Made by a program: the position numbers and the translations under genes
Part shown: positions 55,743 through 64,000 of the stretch, piece by piece
How positions within the stretch are numbered: the stretch's first letter is position 1
Layout of the letters: each line of letters starts with the position of its first letter
The notes under the pieces: model-generated
Databases searched by the model: none
What the model saw: the letters and a program-made list of their open reading frames with translations, nothing else
What the model was told of the DNA's origin: nothing
DNA from: Cochleicola gelatinilyticus
GTDB taxonomy: Bacteria; Bacteroidota; Bacteroidia; Flavobacteriales; Flavobacteriaceae
Assembly (NCBI RefSeq): GCF_001637325.1
Contig: NZ_LRXL01000045.1
Span: 333,100-397,099 of the forward strand
Reading direction: 5' to 3'
Length of the DNA: 64,000 bases

Positions 55743-56984
55743 TTACTCGAATTCTTTCAACGTATTAATAATAATTGAACAACATTCTAATAATTGTTCC
55801 TTAGTCATTACCAAAGGAGGAGCAAAACGAATAATGTTTCCATGTGTTGGTTTTGCAAGCAATCCATTATCCCGTAGTTTAAGACATATATTCCAAGCGG
55901 TATCACTATCTTCAGAATCGTTAATAACAATAGCATTAAGTAATCCTTTACCACGAACCAAATTCGCAATCGTACTATTTTGAATATAGTTGTCTATCTC
56001 ACTACGGAAAATTTTCCCCAATTCTTCAGCATTTTCAGCAAGGTTTTCATCTTTTACTACTTTTAAGGCCGCCATAGCAACAGCTGCTGCAACTGGATTA
56101 CCACCAAAGGTTGAACCATGAGAGCCAGGAGTAATTACATTCATAATCGGATCATTCGCTAAAACTGCAGAAACTGGATAAGCGCCACCACTTAAAGCTT
56201 TCCCTAAAATTAAAATATCGGGTGTTACATTTTCATGATCAACGGCTAATAATTTTCCAGTTCGTGCAATACCTGTCTGAACTTCATCAGCAATAAATAA
56301 AACATTGTATTTTTCACATAATTCTTTTGCTTTTTGCAAGTACCCTTCAGAAGGAACGTAGACTCCTGCTTCACCTTGTATAGGTTCTACTAAAAACCCT
56401 GCAATATTTTTACTGCTTTTTAAAGCTGCTTCCAGTTCAGTTAAATTATCGTATGCTACTTTTAGAAAACCATCGGTATACGGACCGAAGTTTTTCCTAG
56501 CAACTGGATCGTTAGAAAACGATATGATTGTGGTTGTTCTTCCGTGGAAATTATTTTCGCATACAATGATCTCTGCTTCATTTTCGGAAATTCCTTTCTT
56601 TTCGTAAGCCCATCTACGGCAGATCTTCAATGCTGTTTCTACGGCTTCAGCCCCCGTATTCATTGGAAGCATTTTATCGAAATTAAAATATTCCGAAGCA
56701 TATTTTTCATATTTTCCTAACATGTCATTATAAAATGCACGCGATGTTAGCGTAAGAGTTTCTGCCTGTTTATTCATCGCTCCCACGATCTTAGGGTGAC
56801 AGTGACCTTGATTTACTGCGGAGTATGCAGAAAGAAAATCGTAATATTTTTTTCCTTCAACATCCCATACAAATACCCCTTCACCTTTTGCCAATACTAC
56901 CGGAAGTGGATGGTAATTGTGAGCTCCATATTTATTTTCTAAATCGATTATTTTTTCTGATTTCGTTTGTTCTAAAACTGACAT
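55743..56984 (-). CDS. rocD: Ornithine--oxo-acid transaminase
   Basis: A PLP-dependent class III aminotransferase of 413 residues. It converts ornithine and 2-oxoglutarate to glutamate-5-semialdehyde and glutamate. Signatures: [50 protein letters not shown], the PLP Lys in [18 protein letters not shown], and [15 protein letters not shown]. The N-terminal [15 protein letters not shown] pattern is typical of ornithine aminotransferase rather than acetylornithine aminotransferase. It is divergent from rlmD with a 149-base spacer. Confidence 0.93.
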   Translation of the reverse strand: MSVLEQTKSEKIIDLENKYGAHNYHPLPVVLAKGEGVFVWDVEGKKYYDFLSAYSAVNQGHCHPKIVGAMNKQAETLTLTSRAFYNDMLGKYEKYASEYFNFDKMLPMNTGAEAVETALKICRRWAYEKKGISENEAEIIVCENNFHGRTTTIISFSNDPVARKNFGPYTDGFLKVAYDNLTELEAALKSSKNIAGFLVEPIQGEAGVYVPSEGYLQKAKELCEKYNVLFIADEVQTGIARTGKLLAVDHENVTPDILILGKALSGGAYPVSAVLANDPIMNVITPGSHGSTFGGNPVAAAVAMAALKVVKDENLAENAEELGKIFRSEIDNYIQNSTIANLVRGKGLLNAIVINDSEDSDTAWNICLKLRDNGLLAKPTHGNIIRFAPPLVMTKEQLLECCSIIINTLKEFE

Positions 56985-57120
56985 AATTGCAATACCTTAT
57001 AAGTGCTAAAAAAATTGATTCCTTCTTGGCGGAGAGAAATCATCCGTAGAGGCTGCAAATTACTAAAATTATTGCACATTTTTTTGGGGAAGAGCGTAGA
57101 ATTATACGTGCTAATTATAG

Positions 57121-57128
57121 TACTTTTG
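57121..57128 (+). promoter_or_regulatory. Bacteroidota -7 box next to the rlmD start
   Basis: TACTTTTG matches TAnnTTTG exactly and ends only five bases before the rlmD ATG. Transcription would begin at or within a few bases of the start codon, suggesting a leaderless or very short-leader mRNA. No -33 TTTG is evident. Confidence 0.5.
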
Positions 57129-57133
57129 CGGTT

Positions 57134-58546
57134 ATGGCAAGACGTAAAAATAATAGGGTTATTCTCGAAAATCTCGAGGTTATTGATGCAGGAGCAAAAG
57201 GAAAAGCGGTAGCAAGAGCCGAAGATGGACGTGTGGTATTTATAAATAATGCTGTGCCCGGAGATGTAGCAACCGTTCAAACTACTAAGAAGCGAAAAGC
57301 TTATTTTGAAGGCACCGCAATTTCCTTCTCAAAATTATCGGACAAACGCGTAGAACCTGTTTGTGAACATTTTGGAACCTGTGGAGGCTGTAAGTGGCAA
57401 CATTTAGGATACGAGCACCAATTATTCTACAAACAGAAAGAAGTAGAAAATAACCTGCAACGTATTGGTAAAATCACCCTCCCTCCTATTACTCCTATTT
57501 TAGGAAGTAACGAACAATATTTCTACCGGAATAAAATGGAATTCTCGTTTAGTGATAGCAAATGGCTTACACTACAACAAATTAAAAGTGATGAAGTAAT
57601 AGAAGATCGCAATGCACTTGGATTTCATATTCCTGGGATGTGGGACAAAATTCTGGACTTGAATAAATGCTACCTTCAAAGAGATCCTAGTAATGCCATA
57701 CGTGATTTTGTAAAAGCAGAAGCAGAACGTTTAGAAATTCCGTTTTTTAATACTCGAAAGCAAGAAGGTATTATGCGTACCTTAATGATTCGTACATCAA
57801 GTACTGGCGAAGTTATGGTATTGCTTCAATTCTTTAAAGAACATGAAAACAAACGGAAAGCTTTGTTAGATGCTATTATTTCTGAATTTCCAGACCGTAC
57901 CTCACTGCTTTATGTAATCAACGAAAAAGGCAATGATACCATTTACGATCAAGATGTAATTTGTTACTTCGGAAGGGATCATATCTTCGAAGAAATGGAA
58001 GGGTTACAATTTAAAATCAATGCCAAGTCTTTTTATCAAACCAATAGTGAGCAAGCTTACGAATTATACAAAGTAACCCGGGATTTTGCGAATCTTTCCG
58101 GAAACGAATTGGTATACGATCTCTATACAGGGACTGGAACCATCGCTCAATTTGTTGCTAAAAAAGCCCGAAAGGTAATTGGGGTAGAATCGGTTCCTGA
58201 AGCAATTGAAGCTGCCAAAGAAAATGCGCAATTAAATCAGATCGAAAACGTTGAATTCTACGTAGGCGATATGAAAAAGGTCTTTAATGCAACCTTTATT
58301 GAAACTCACGGAATTCCCGATGTTGTAATTACAGATCCACCACGCGACGGAATGCATGCCGATGTCGTACAGCAATTGCTTCAACTCGGAGCGCCTAAAA
58401 TTGTGTACGTAAGTTGTAACAGTGCTACCCAAGCACGAGATCTAGCTTTACTTGACATCGATTATGAAGTTAAAAAAGTACAACCTGTGGATATGTTCCC
58501 ACAAACCCATCATGTAGAAAATGTGGTTTTGCTTGTAAAACGGTAG
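57134..58546 (+). CDS. rlmD: 23S rRNA (uracil-5-)-methyltransferase RlmD
   Basis: A 470-residue RumA-type enzyme that methylates U1939 of 23S rRNA. The N-terminal TRAM domain (about residues 1-60) is followed by the [4Fe-4S] cluster Cys of CEHFGTCGGCKWQH, the SAM-binding domain (YDLYTGTGTIAQFVAKKARKVIGVES), the TDPPRDGM motif, and the catalytic Cys in VYVSCNSATQARD. It is divergent from rocD. Downstream lies an HTH-like gene and then the DUF6452/DUF6048 pair, which in other flavobacteria often follows rlmD closely. Confidence 0.93.
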   Translation: MARRKNNRVILENLEVIDAGAKGKAVARAEDGRVVFINNAVPGDVATVQTTKKRKAYFEGTAISFSKLSDKRVEPVCEHFGTCGGCKWQHLGYEHQLFYKQKEVENNLQRIGKITLPPITPILGSNEQYFYRNKMEFSFSDSKWLTLQQIKSDEVIEDRNALGFHIPGMWDKILDLNKCYLQRDPSNAIRDFVKAEAERLEIPFFNTRKQEGIMRTLMIRTSSTGEVMVLLQFFKEHENKRKALLDAIISEFPDRTSLLYVINEKGNDTIYDQDVICYFGRDHIFEEMEGLQFKINAKSFYQTNSEQAYELYKVTRDFANLSGNELVYDLYTGTGTIAQFVAKKARKVIGVESVPEAIEAAKENAQLNQIENVEFYVGDMKKVFNATFIETHGIPDVVITDPPRDGMHADVVQQLLQLGAPKIVYVSCNSATQARDLALLDIDYEVKKVQPVDMFPQTHHVENVVLLVKR

Positions 58547-58625
58547 GTTAAGCGTTTTTTTTAAAAAATATTGCGGAAAAATTACAGATAAAAAATTTAA
58601 CTTTTTTGACTAGAAAAAGTAGTAT

Positions 58626-59090
58626 ATGATTACTAATGAGACATTAGAAAAATTACACGTAAAATTAGAAGAATTAAGAAGATTAAATAAAATTTCTTAT
58701 CGTAAACTGGGAGAAGTTATAGACTATAGCGGAGAAGGGATTAATAAGGCTTTAAAAAAATTTACACTTTCAATAGGTCAAATAAATCAAATTTCTAAGA
58801 AATATGGGTTTTTAGATGAAATTAAAAGCATTGTAGTTAAATTTAATGAACTAGATGAATTAAGTAGCTATTCAAATTCTGAAAGATTAACGGAAGATCA
58901 AGTAAAGACTTTTGCTTTGATATTTAATAAACATTATAATCAACTAAAAGATGATCCTATAATTCATAATAAACTTAGAGCATTGATAGAGAAAGCAAAA
59001 TTTGATGAACTTGTGGCGATTCTTCCTTCTTTATTTGAATCTAAAAAAAATTATATAAAATCCGATAGTAACTCATCCACCGAAAAATAG
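58626..59090 (+). CDS. Small HTH-domain protein of unknown function
   Basis: A 154-residue protein whose N-terminal 60 residues (LEELRRLNKISYRKLGEVIDYSGEGINKALKK) resemble an XRE-type helix-turn-helix with a Y.....G..I.... recognition helix. The rest is helical and charged with no known motif. The base composition is more AT-rich than its neighbours. It lies between rlmD and the DUF6452 gene, two genes usually adjacent in flavobacteria, so it may have been inserted. The next gene starts one base after its stop. Confidence 0.55.
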   Translation: MITNETLEKLHVKLEELRRLNKISYRKLGEVIDYSGEGINKALKKFTLSIGQINQISKKYGFLDEIKSIVVKFNELDELSSYSNSERLTEDQVKTFALIFNKHYNQLKDDPIIHNKLRALIEKAKFDELVAILPSLFESKKNYIKSDSNSSTEK

Positions 59091-59091
59091 A

Positions 59092-59586
59092 ATGAATTTT
59101 ATAAAAAAAGGAATACTAGTATCGCTCATCACCCTATTTTTTTATGGGTGCTCTCGGGACGATATTTGCTCGGGAGAAACTTTAACTACACCCAAACTTA
59201 TTATTGTTTTTAAAAATGTTTTAAACCCTTTAGAAGCAAGTTCAGTAGTAGGCTTATCTATTGAAGCAGATTTTACCACCACTGGAGGAGTTGTTTTAGA
59301 AACCACCACATCAGATTCTATCGCAATACCATTACGAACCAATGCACTGGAGACCCAATTTCGTTTTATTCAAAATACTGGAGCAACCAATGAGAATACC
59401 GACATCGTTACTTTTAACTACATCACTAATGAGCTATATGTAAATCGGGCGTGCGGATTTAAAACCAATTACGATAATCTTGAAGGTGTCGTTACCGATG
59501 ATGAAACTAACTGGATACAAAATTTAACCATAGAAAAACAACTTGTTGAAGATGAACAGGAAACACATATTACTATTTTGCATTAG
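59092..59586 (+). CDS. DUF6452 family lipoprotein
   Basis: A lipoprotein signal (MNFIKKGILVSLITLFFYGC) precedes a 144-residue beta-rich protein with DDICSGETLTTPKLIIVFKN and FNYITNELYVNRACGFKTNYDNLEGVV, the typical DUF6452 pattern. Two Cys (IC and AC) may form a disulphide. The 3' end overlaps the DUF6048 gene by 35 bases. The pair is conserved in flavobacteria, but the function is unknown; it acts in the envelope. Confidence 0.8.
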   Translation: MNFIKKGILVSLITLFFYGCSRDDICSGETLTTPKLIIVFKNVLNPLEASSVVGLSIEADFTTTGGVVLETTTSDSIAIPLRTNALETQFRFIQNTGATNENTDIVTFNYITNELYVNRACGFKTNYDNLEGVVTDDETNWIQNLTIEKQLVEDEQETHITILH

Positions 59587-60280
59587 TCTATTGTGTGCGT
59601 TCACTTCTTTGAAAGCACAACAAACAGAAATAGCTAATCAAACCGAAACAATTACCGTTACAGACACCGTACAACAAAAAACCAAATACGGATTGCGGGT
59701 TGGACTGGATATATCGAAACCCATTCGATCGCTTTTAGATAATCGATATTCGGGATTTGAAGTCGTAGGTGATTTTCGATTTTCAGAACGATTTTATGTA
59801 GCAGCGGAGATTGGTAATGAAACTAAAGACACTTTCGAGCCTAATCTTAATTTTTCTACTTCAGGAAGTTATGCAAAAGTGGGAGTAGATTTTAATGCCT
59901 ACAATAATTGGTTTGGGCTTAACAACGCAATAACGGCAGGTTTGCGCTATGGGTTTTCTACATTTAAACAAGAGCTACTCGCCTATCGGGTGTATACAAC
60001 ATTAGATGCTACATTTGTAAATGCCATTAATACAGTTCCTACAGAATATACAGGCCTTACAGCACATTGGGCAGAGTTTATATTGGGAATTAAAACCGAA
60101 GTATTAAACAATGTCTACGTATCTGTTACGCTTCAGTTGAAAAACAAACTTTCTGAAGACACGCCCGAAAATTTTGATAATCTTTATATCCCAGGATTTC
60201 ACAGAGTAAACGATTTTAGCGAATTTGGGGTTGGTTTTGGCTATAATGTTTCCTATCTCATTCCAATTTTCAGAAAATAA
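59552..60280 (+). CDS. DUF6048 family outer-membrane-like protein
   Basis: I start at the ATG at 59552 (MNRKHILLFCISLLCAFTSLKAQ), which gives a clean signal peptide; a start three codons earlier is possible. The 220-residue mature part has barrel-like strands (KYGLRVGLDISKPIRSLL, FSERFYVAAEIGNET, SGSYAKVGVDFNAYN, AITAGLRYGFSTF) and ends VSYLIPIFRK. It overlaps the DUF6452 gene, with which it is conserved. Role unknown, probably an outer-membrane protein. Confidence 0.8.
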   Translation: MNRKHILLFCISLLCAFTSLKAQQTEIANQTETITVTDTVQQKTKYGLRVGLDISKPIRSLLDNRYSGFEVVGDFRFSERFYVAAEIGNETKDTFEPNLNFSTSGSYAKVGVDFNAYNNWFGLNNAITAGLRYGFSTFKQELLAYRVYTTLDATFVNAINTVPTEYTGLTAHWAEFILGIKTEVLNNVYVSVTLQLKNKLSEDTPENFDNLYIPGFHRVNDFSEFGVGFGYNVSYLIPIFRK

Positions 60281-60381
60281 TTTTTCCGAAGCAATTAAAT
60301 TTTTAATTATAGTATTTAAAAACTTAGCTTACCATTAAATATCAATTCTTATTTCATTGTGTACTTAAAACGATATAAAGT

Positions 60382-61539
60382 CTATTGTTTTTTAGCTTTT
60401 TTACTTCCTTCGTACATTTCGTATTTTACAAAGCGGGCTTCTAGTTTTCCGTTAAAGAGTTTAATTTTTCGAGAAGGTCGTAGTCCAACACACTTTAAGG
60501 CTTCCATATTAGAGGTAATTAGCCATGCTTGGGTACCAGGATATTTCTGTTTCAGCGTGTCACCAATCTTTCCGTAGAAAGCCTCAATATCGTTAACTGA
60601 TATTCGTTCATCGTACGGTGGGTTGGTAACGATCCATAAAGAACGGTCGGTTTCTTTTTCACTTTCAAAAAAATCTTGTTGTGCTACTTCTATAAATTCT
60701 GAAAGGTTGGCACTACTTATATTTTCTTTGGCTTTTTTTACTGCTTCACGATCGGTATCGAAACCTTTGATCTTAAAGTGAAATTCTCGAATTTTCTTCA
60801 AGGCAGCTTCTTCGATTAATTCATAAAGGTCTACATCGAAATCTGGCCATGTTTCGAATCCGAATTCATCTTTATTAAGGTTTGGTGGGATATTGCATGC
60901 GATCATTGCGGCTTCGGTTAGTAACGTTCCACTACCACACATAGGATCTAAAAAATCACATTGTCCGTTCCACCCTGAAAGCATGATCATTCCTGCAGCT
61001 AATACTTCGTTAATTGGCGCAATGGTGTTCGCAACTTTGTAACCTCTTTTATGAAGCGATTGCCCTGAACTATCTAACGAGATCGTACAAATATTGCGAT
61101 CTATGTGAACATTTATACGTAATGTGGGATGGTCGAGATCCACGTCGGGTCGCACTCCTTCTTTATCTCGAAAGCGATCCACAATAGCATCTTTTGTTTT
61201 TAAAGCTATGTATTGTGAATGTGTAAATTTTTCAGAAAAGACAGTGGCATCAACTGCTAGGCTTCCGGTAGACTTCATATATTTTTCCCAAGGGATCGCA
61301 TATACTTTTTTGTACAGATCCTCTTCAGTAAAAATATTAAACCCTGTAATTGGTTTTAAAATCTTTATAGCGGTACGGCAACATAGATTCGCTTTGTACA
61401 TAAACCCTGTGTCCCCTTCGAATGAAACGTTCCGGGTACCCATCTCAATATTTGAAGCTCCTAATTTACGTAACTCTTGCGCTAACAGTTCTTCAAAACC
61501 GTATAACGTCTTTGCAACCATTTTAAAATTATTTTCCAT
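60382..61539 (-). CDS. THUMP-domain class I SAM RNA methyltransferase (RlmL-like)
   Basis: A 385-residue protein with an N-terminal ferredoxin-like/THUMP region (about residues 1-165) and a Rossmann methyltransferase domain: LDPMCGSGTLLTEAAMIA, FDTDREAVKKAKENI and the N6-type motif TNPPYDERIS. It matches the N-terminal half of RlmL, which makes N2-methylguanosine at 23S G2445, but lacks the RlmK half. The C-terminal tail (MYEGSKKAKKQ) is basic. A minus-strand TAnnTTTG box at 61615-61622 probably starts it. Confidence 0.88.
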   Translation of the reverse strand: MENNFKMVAKTLYGFEELLAQELRKLGASNIEMGTRNVSFEGDTGFMYKANLCCRTAIKILKPITGFNIFTEEDLYKKVYAIPWEKYMKSTGSLAVDATVFSEKFTHSQYIALKTKDAIVDRFRDKEGVRPDVDLDHPTLRINVHIDRNICTISLDSSGQSLHKRGYKVANTIAPINEVLAAGMIMLSGWNGQCDFLDPMCGSGTLLTEAAMIACNIPPNLNKDEFGFETWPDFDVDLYELIEEAALKKIREFHFKIKGFDTDREAVKKAKENISSANLSEFIEVAQQDFFESEKETDRSLWIVTNPPYDERISVNDIEAFYGKIGDTLKQKYPGTQAWLITSNMEALKCVGLRPSRKIKLFNGKLEARFVKYEMYEGSKKAKKQ

Positions 61540-61614
61540 ATCAACCTACTCCTCGTAAAATATTATAATTAGTAATTAAAAGTTGAATTAATAAAAATTC
61601 ACTTACTAAAGGTG

Positions 61615-61622
61615 CAAAAATA
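61615..61622 (-). promoter_or_regulatory. -7 box for the RlmL-like gene
   Basis: CAAAAATA on the plus strand reads TATTTTTG on the minus strand, an exact TAnnTTTG match, about 75 bases before the start codon. Confidence 0.45.
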
Positions 61623-61625
61623 CAG

Positions 61626-61633
61626 TATTTTCG
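61626..61633 (+). promoter_or_regulatory. -7-like box for the methyltransferase gene
   Basis: TATTTTCG differs from TAnnTTTG at one base, ends 18 bases before the ATG at 61652, and lies back-to-back with the minus-strand box. Confidence 0.35.
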
Positions 61634-61651
61634 CAGTGCAAAACCGCATCG

Positions 61652-62383
61652 ATGCAAAAAGAAACAGAGAATTGGTACACAGCATGGTTTGACACCCCTT
61701 TCTACCATATTTTGTACAAAGACAGAGATTATCAAGAAGCCGGATTATTCATGAATAATTTAACGGCATTCCTAAACCTATCTAAAGGTGCAGAAATATT
61801 AGACTTAGCCTGCGGAAAAGGTCGTCACTCCAACTACTTAAATAAACTAGGTTTCGAAGTTACTGGAGTCGACTTATCCCCTTCAAGCATTAAATTTGCT
61901 AAACAGTTCGAAAATGAAACGCTTCATTTTGAAGTACATGATATGTGTCTTCCGTTCCCGAAAAAATTTGATGCTGTATTTAATCTTTTTACCAGCTTTG
62001 GTTATTTCGAAACCGAATTTGATAATGTTAGGACCATTAAATCCATAAAAGCTGAATTAAAACAAGATGGTTTTGGAGTTATAGATTTTTTAAACGCTAC
62101 CTACGTCAAGAAACATTTAGTCCCCGTTGAAACTAAAGAAGTAGATGGAATCACATTTTATATAAAACGATTCATAAAAGATAATTACATTTACAAAGAC
62201 ATTAGATTTCGATACAATCATGAAGATTTTTTCTTCACTGAAAAAGTAAAAGCGCTAACATTATCCGATTTTAAAGCATATTTCGATGAAGTAGGTGTAA
62301 CACTTAAAAACTGTTTTGGAAACTATAATTTGGACGAATTTAACGAAGAAAACTCCCAAAGACTCATCCTCATTTTTAACTAA
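61652..62383 (+). CDS. Class I SAM-dependent methyltransferase
   Basis: A 243-residue methyltransferase with motif I EILDLACGKGRHSNYL, motif II VTGVDLSPSSIKFAKQ and a post-core FDAVFNLFTSFGYFE segment. The pattern matches the Methyltransf_25 type, whose substrates are usually small molecules or unknown. The stop codon shares one base with the start of the ZIP transporter gene, so translation is coupled. Substrate unknown. Confidence 0.88.
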   Translation: MQKETENWYTAWFDTPFYHILYKDRDYQEAGLFMNNLTAFLNLSKGAEILDLACGKGRHSNYLNKLGFEVTGVDLSPSSIKFAKQFENETLHFEVHDMCLPFPKKFDAVFNLFTSFGYFETEFDNVRTIKSIKAELKQDGFGVIDFLNATYVKKHLVPVETKEVDGITFYIKRFIKDNYIYKDIRFRYNHEDFFFTEKVKALTLSDFKAYFDEVGVTLKNCFGNYNLDEFNEENSQRLILIFN

Positions 62384-63051
62384 TGATTTATTTAGCATTA
62401 TTCTTGGCTGTAGCTATAGGCTATTCGATCGCACTATTACTAAAAACAAAACAAATAAAGCATTTAGGTTTGTACCTTGCTTTTAGTGGTGCTTTTTTAC
62501 TTTCGATAACAATATTCGAATTATTACCAGAAGTATTTTCCGATCCTTCCAAAAAGATTGGAGTGTTTATAATGATAGGAATACTTCTTCAGATATTCTT
62601 AGAATTCTTTTCAAAAGGAGCCGAACATGGACATGTACACCTGCACGTTTCCGAAGCAAAATTCCCTTGGTTATTATTTATAAGTTTAAGTATTCATGCA
62701 CTTTTAGAAGGGTTTCCAATATCAGAAACCAACAATCTACTTATTGGCGTCATCGTACATAAAATTCCAATTGCTATTATCCTTTCCTTCTTTTTTATGA
62801 AAGCAAGATACGGAAAAGCAACAACCCTTCTTTTTCTATTCTTTTTCGCCTTAATGACACCCTTAGGAGCCTGGTTAGTCAATTACTTTAAAATACTCCA
62901 TCAATACCATACTGAAATTACAGCCGTTGTTATTGGTATATTTTTACATGTTTCTACTACAATATTATTTGAAAGTAGTAAAGATCATAAATTCAACTTA
63001 GCGAAGTTAACTACCATTATTGTAGCTATCGTTTTGGCTTACTTACTATAA
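62383..63051 (+). CDS. ZIP family metal transporter
   Basis: A 222-residue membrane protein with about seven or eight hydrophobic segments. A His-rich loop (HGHVHLHVSE) follows the third segment. The metal-site helices are SIHALLEGFPI and VHKIPIAIILSFFF, the two signatures of ZIP transporters (H...EG and HK.P). It imports divalent metals such as zinc or iron. It is coupled to the methyltransferase gene by a TAATG overlap. Confidence 0.9.
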   Translation: MIYLALFLAVAIGYSIALLLKTKQIKHLGLYLAFSGAFLLSITIFELLPEVFSDPSKKIGVFIMIGILLQIFLEFFSKGAEHGHVHLHVSEAKFPWLLFISLSIHALLEGFPISETNNLLIGVIVHKIPIAIILSFFFMKARYGKATTLLFLFFFALMTPLGAWLVNYFKILHQYHTEITAVVIGIFLHVSTTILFESSKDHKFNLAKLTTIIVAIVLAYLL

Positions 63052-63079
63052 GGGGAGTAAAATTTTCTCTCGGCGAACT

Positions 63080-63200
63080 CTTGCAAAAAAGCAAGATCGG
63101 GCTATTCATTACAAGTCCTCGCCGTAAAGCTAAAGTCATTACGGCTGTGGGCTTTCCATTACTATCCCTGTTCGAAACACTACTGCATTCCGTTCTATTT
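63080..63200. repeat. Intergenic repeat-like element with hairpins
   Basis: Between the ZIP and hemolysin III genes. A small hairpin CTTGC-AAAAAA-GCAAG (63080-63095) is followed by two near-identical words, GGGCTATTCATTAC (63099-63112) and GGGCTTTCCATTAC (63149-63162, 12 of 14 equal). These flank a stem GCCGTAA (63121-63127) / TTACGGC (63139-63145). The block is richer in GC than its surroundings. I recall similar words in intergenic regions of other flavobacteria, but cannot verify this here. Confidence 0.5.
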
Positions 63201-63247
63201 TCAAGCGTAATAGACTCTAGTGTAATGTACCTCAAAAACCAATTTCT

Positions 63248-63892
63248 TTATTCTAGAATTGATAATGAAATAATATTTCTGTAGATATATAAAAAATGAA
63301 ATAAACTTCCGGCCATTACGAACAAATGCCATATCACATGATTAAAATACATACGATCTAATACGTAAAAAACAATGCCTCCTGTATATGCAACTCCTCC
63401 AGCAATTAGCAATTCTATTCCCGAGTCATTAGTTATATTCTTCAGAGCAAGAATATCGAAAATAATTAGCCACCCCATAATTAAGTATAGTACTAAAGAA
63501 ATTATTTCAAAACGGCCAGTAAAAAAAACCTTTAAAACAATACCAATACAAGCGAATCCCCATATTATATAAAACAACAACCAACCAATGCTTTGTGGTA
63601 ATGCGATTAAAAGAATAGGAGAATAGGTACCTGCAATAAGTAAATAAATACTTATATGGTCAAATTTCCGGAACAGAACTTTCTTGGGACCAAACTCTAC
63701 ATAATGATATATTGTGGAACTAAAGTAAAGTATTAGCAACGAAGCTCCATATAATAGTACAGAAACTACATGTGAAATCGAGGCATACTTTTTATCAAAG
63801 ACTAATAAAAAGGTACCTACTATTCCTAATAGAAAGCCTAAACCATGTGTAAGTGTATTCCAACGTTCTTCTTTTTTCGTTTGAGGTCGCAT
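63248..63892 (-). CDS. Hemolysin III / PAQR family membrane protein
   Basis: A 214-residue protein with seven hydrophobic segments and the YqfA/hemolysin III pattern: EERWNTLTHGLGFLLG (ligand His), SSTIYHYV, KVLFRKFDHISIYLLIAGTYSP and YFNHVIWHLFVMAGSLFHF (His ligands of the PAQR fold). PAQR members bind zinc; bacterial forms have been linked to membrane energetics, and the haemolysin name is historic. It is convergent with the ZIP transporter gene across the repeat-like element. Confidence 0.9.
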   Translation of the reverse strand: MRPQTKKEERWNTLTHGLGFLLGIVGTFLLVFDKKYASISHVVSVLLYGASLLILYFSSTIYHYVEFGPKKVLFRKFDHISIYLLIAGTYSPILLIALPQSIGWLLFYIIWGFACIGIVLKVFFTGRFEIISLVLYLIMGWLIIFDILALKNITNDSGIELLIAGGVAYTGGIVFYVLDRMYFNHVIWHLFVMAGSLFHFLYIYRNIISLSILE

Positions 63893-64000
63893 TATTCAAA
63901 AGTATGCCTAAGTTTTTAAGAAAAGAAATAAAATTCTATTTGACAAATTAAACATTACATCTTTACCGAGAAGATTTTTATTAGTATTAATTTTTGAAGT
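63893..64000. other. Upstream region at window end
   Basis: AT-rich leader of the minus-strand hemolysin III gene. A TTGACA word occurs at 63940 on the plus strand, but no well-spaced second box was found, and no coding frame was seen. Confidence 0.4.

Noticed and set aside
63080..63200. Integron attC site
   Set aside because: No integrase, no cassette array and no core sites at the ends; a repeat-like element is a better description.
63940..63965. TTGACA followed by CATCTTTA as a promoter at the window end
   Set aside because: The spacing is too short for either promoter type and no downstream gene is visible.

Overview
The window looks like a chromosomal segment of a Flavobacteriaceae-type Bacteroidota. 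The sequence is AT-rich. Promoter-like boxes fit the Bacteroidota TAnnTTTG consensus. Lipoproteins carry short signal peptides ending in a lipobox Cys, secreted proteins have signals ending in AQ, and family pairs typical of flavobacteria (DUF6452/DUF6048) are present. No rRNA, tRNA, CRISPR array, transposase, integrase or replication origin was recognised.

Region by region. 1-3617: 3' part of purL, cut by the window edge. 3734-12864: fatty-acid use. A long-chain acyl-CoA synthetase and a thioredoxin/MsrA-like secreted protein precede a MarR-led beta-oxidation operon (3-hydroxyacyl-CoA dehydrogenase/enoyl-CoA hydratase, thiolase, acyl-CoA dehydrogenase), which ends in a strong terminator. 12988-20873: exported proteins for protein and peptide use: a TolB-like propeller, an M28 peptidase, an M1 peptidase, a YdeI-like protein and a large TolB-propeller/amidohydrolase fusion.

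21108-39592: an accessory island of about 18.5 kb, the most interesting part. It is a Bacteroidota-type (T6SSiii) VgrG/effector island without sheath, tube, baseplate or membrane-complex genes. Two VgrG genes are almost identical over about 1.38 kb and then diverge in their C-terminal tips. Each leads a module. Module 1: candidate lysozyme-like effector and lipoprotein upstream, then VgrG1, a possible adaptor, a small DUF4280 PAAR-like protein, a GH104 muramidase + M23 endopeptidase double effector, and a lipoprotein. Module 2: VgrG2, a DUF2235 lipase-like effector, a DUF2931 lipoprotein, a second divergent possible adaptor, a secreted protein of unknown function, a DUF4280 protein with C-terminal extension, a metzincin-type metallopeptidase effector and a lipoprotein. 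The 3' edge holds an orphan metzincin Met-turn fragment and small secreted proteins that look like leftover immunity genes. The secretion machine must be encoded elsewhere.

39707-56984: mostly ordinary housekeeping and envelope genes: an outer-membrane barrel, a small ABC ATPase with membrane partner, DUF3291, a fasciclin lipoprotein, a Kbp-like LysM protein, a MoxR-type AAA+/VWA pair, an MscS channel, a BNR-repeat protein with an S9 peptidase, an alpha/beta-hydrolase-OsmC fusion, a Cu/Zn superoxide dismutase, an unknown lipoprotein and ornithine aminotransferase. 57134-63892: rlmD, a small HTH-like protein, DUF6452/DUF6048 envelope proteins, an RlmL-like THUMP methyltransferase, a second methyltransferase, a ZIP metal transporter and a hemolysin III/PAQR protein. 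An intergenic repeat-like element lies between the last two.
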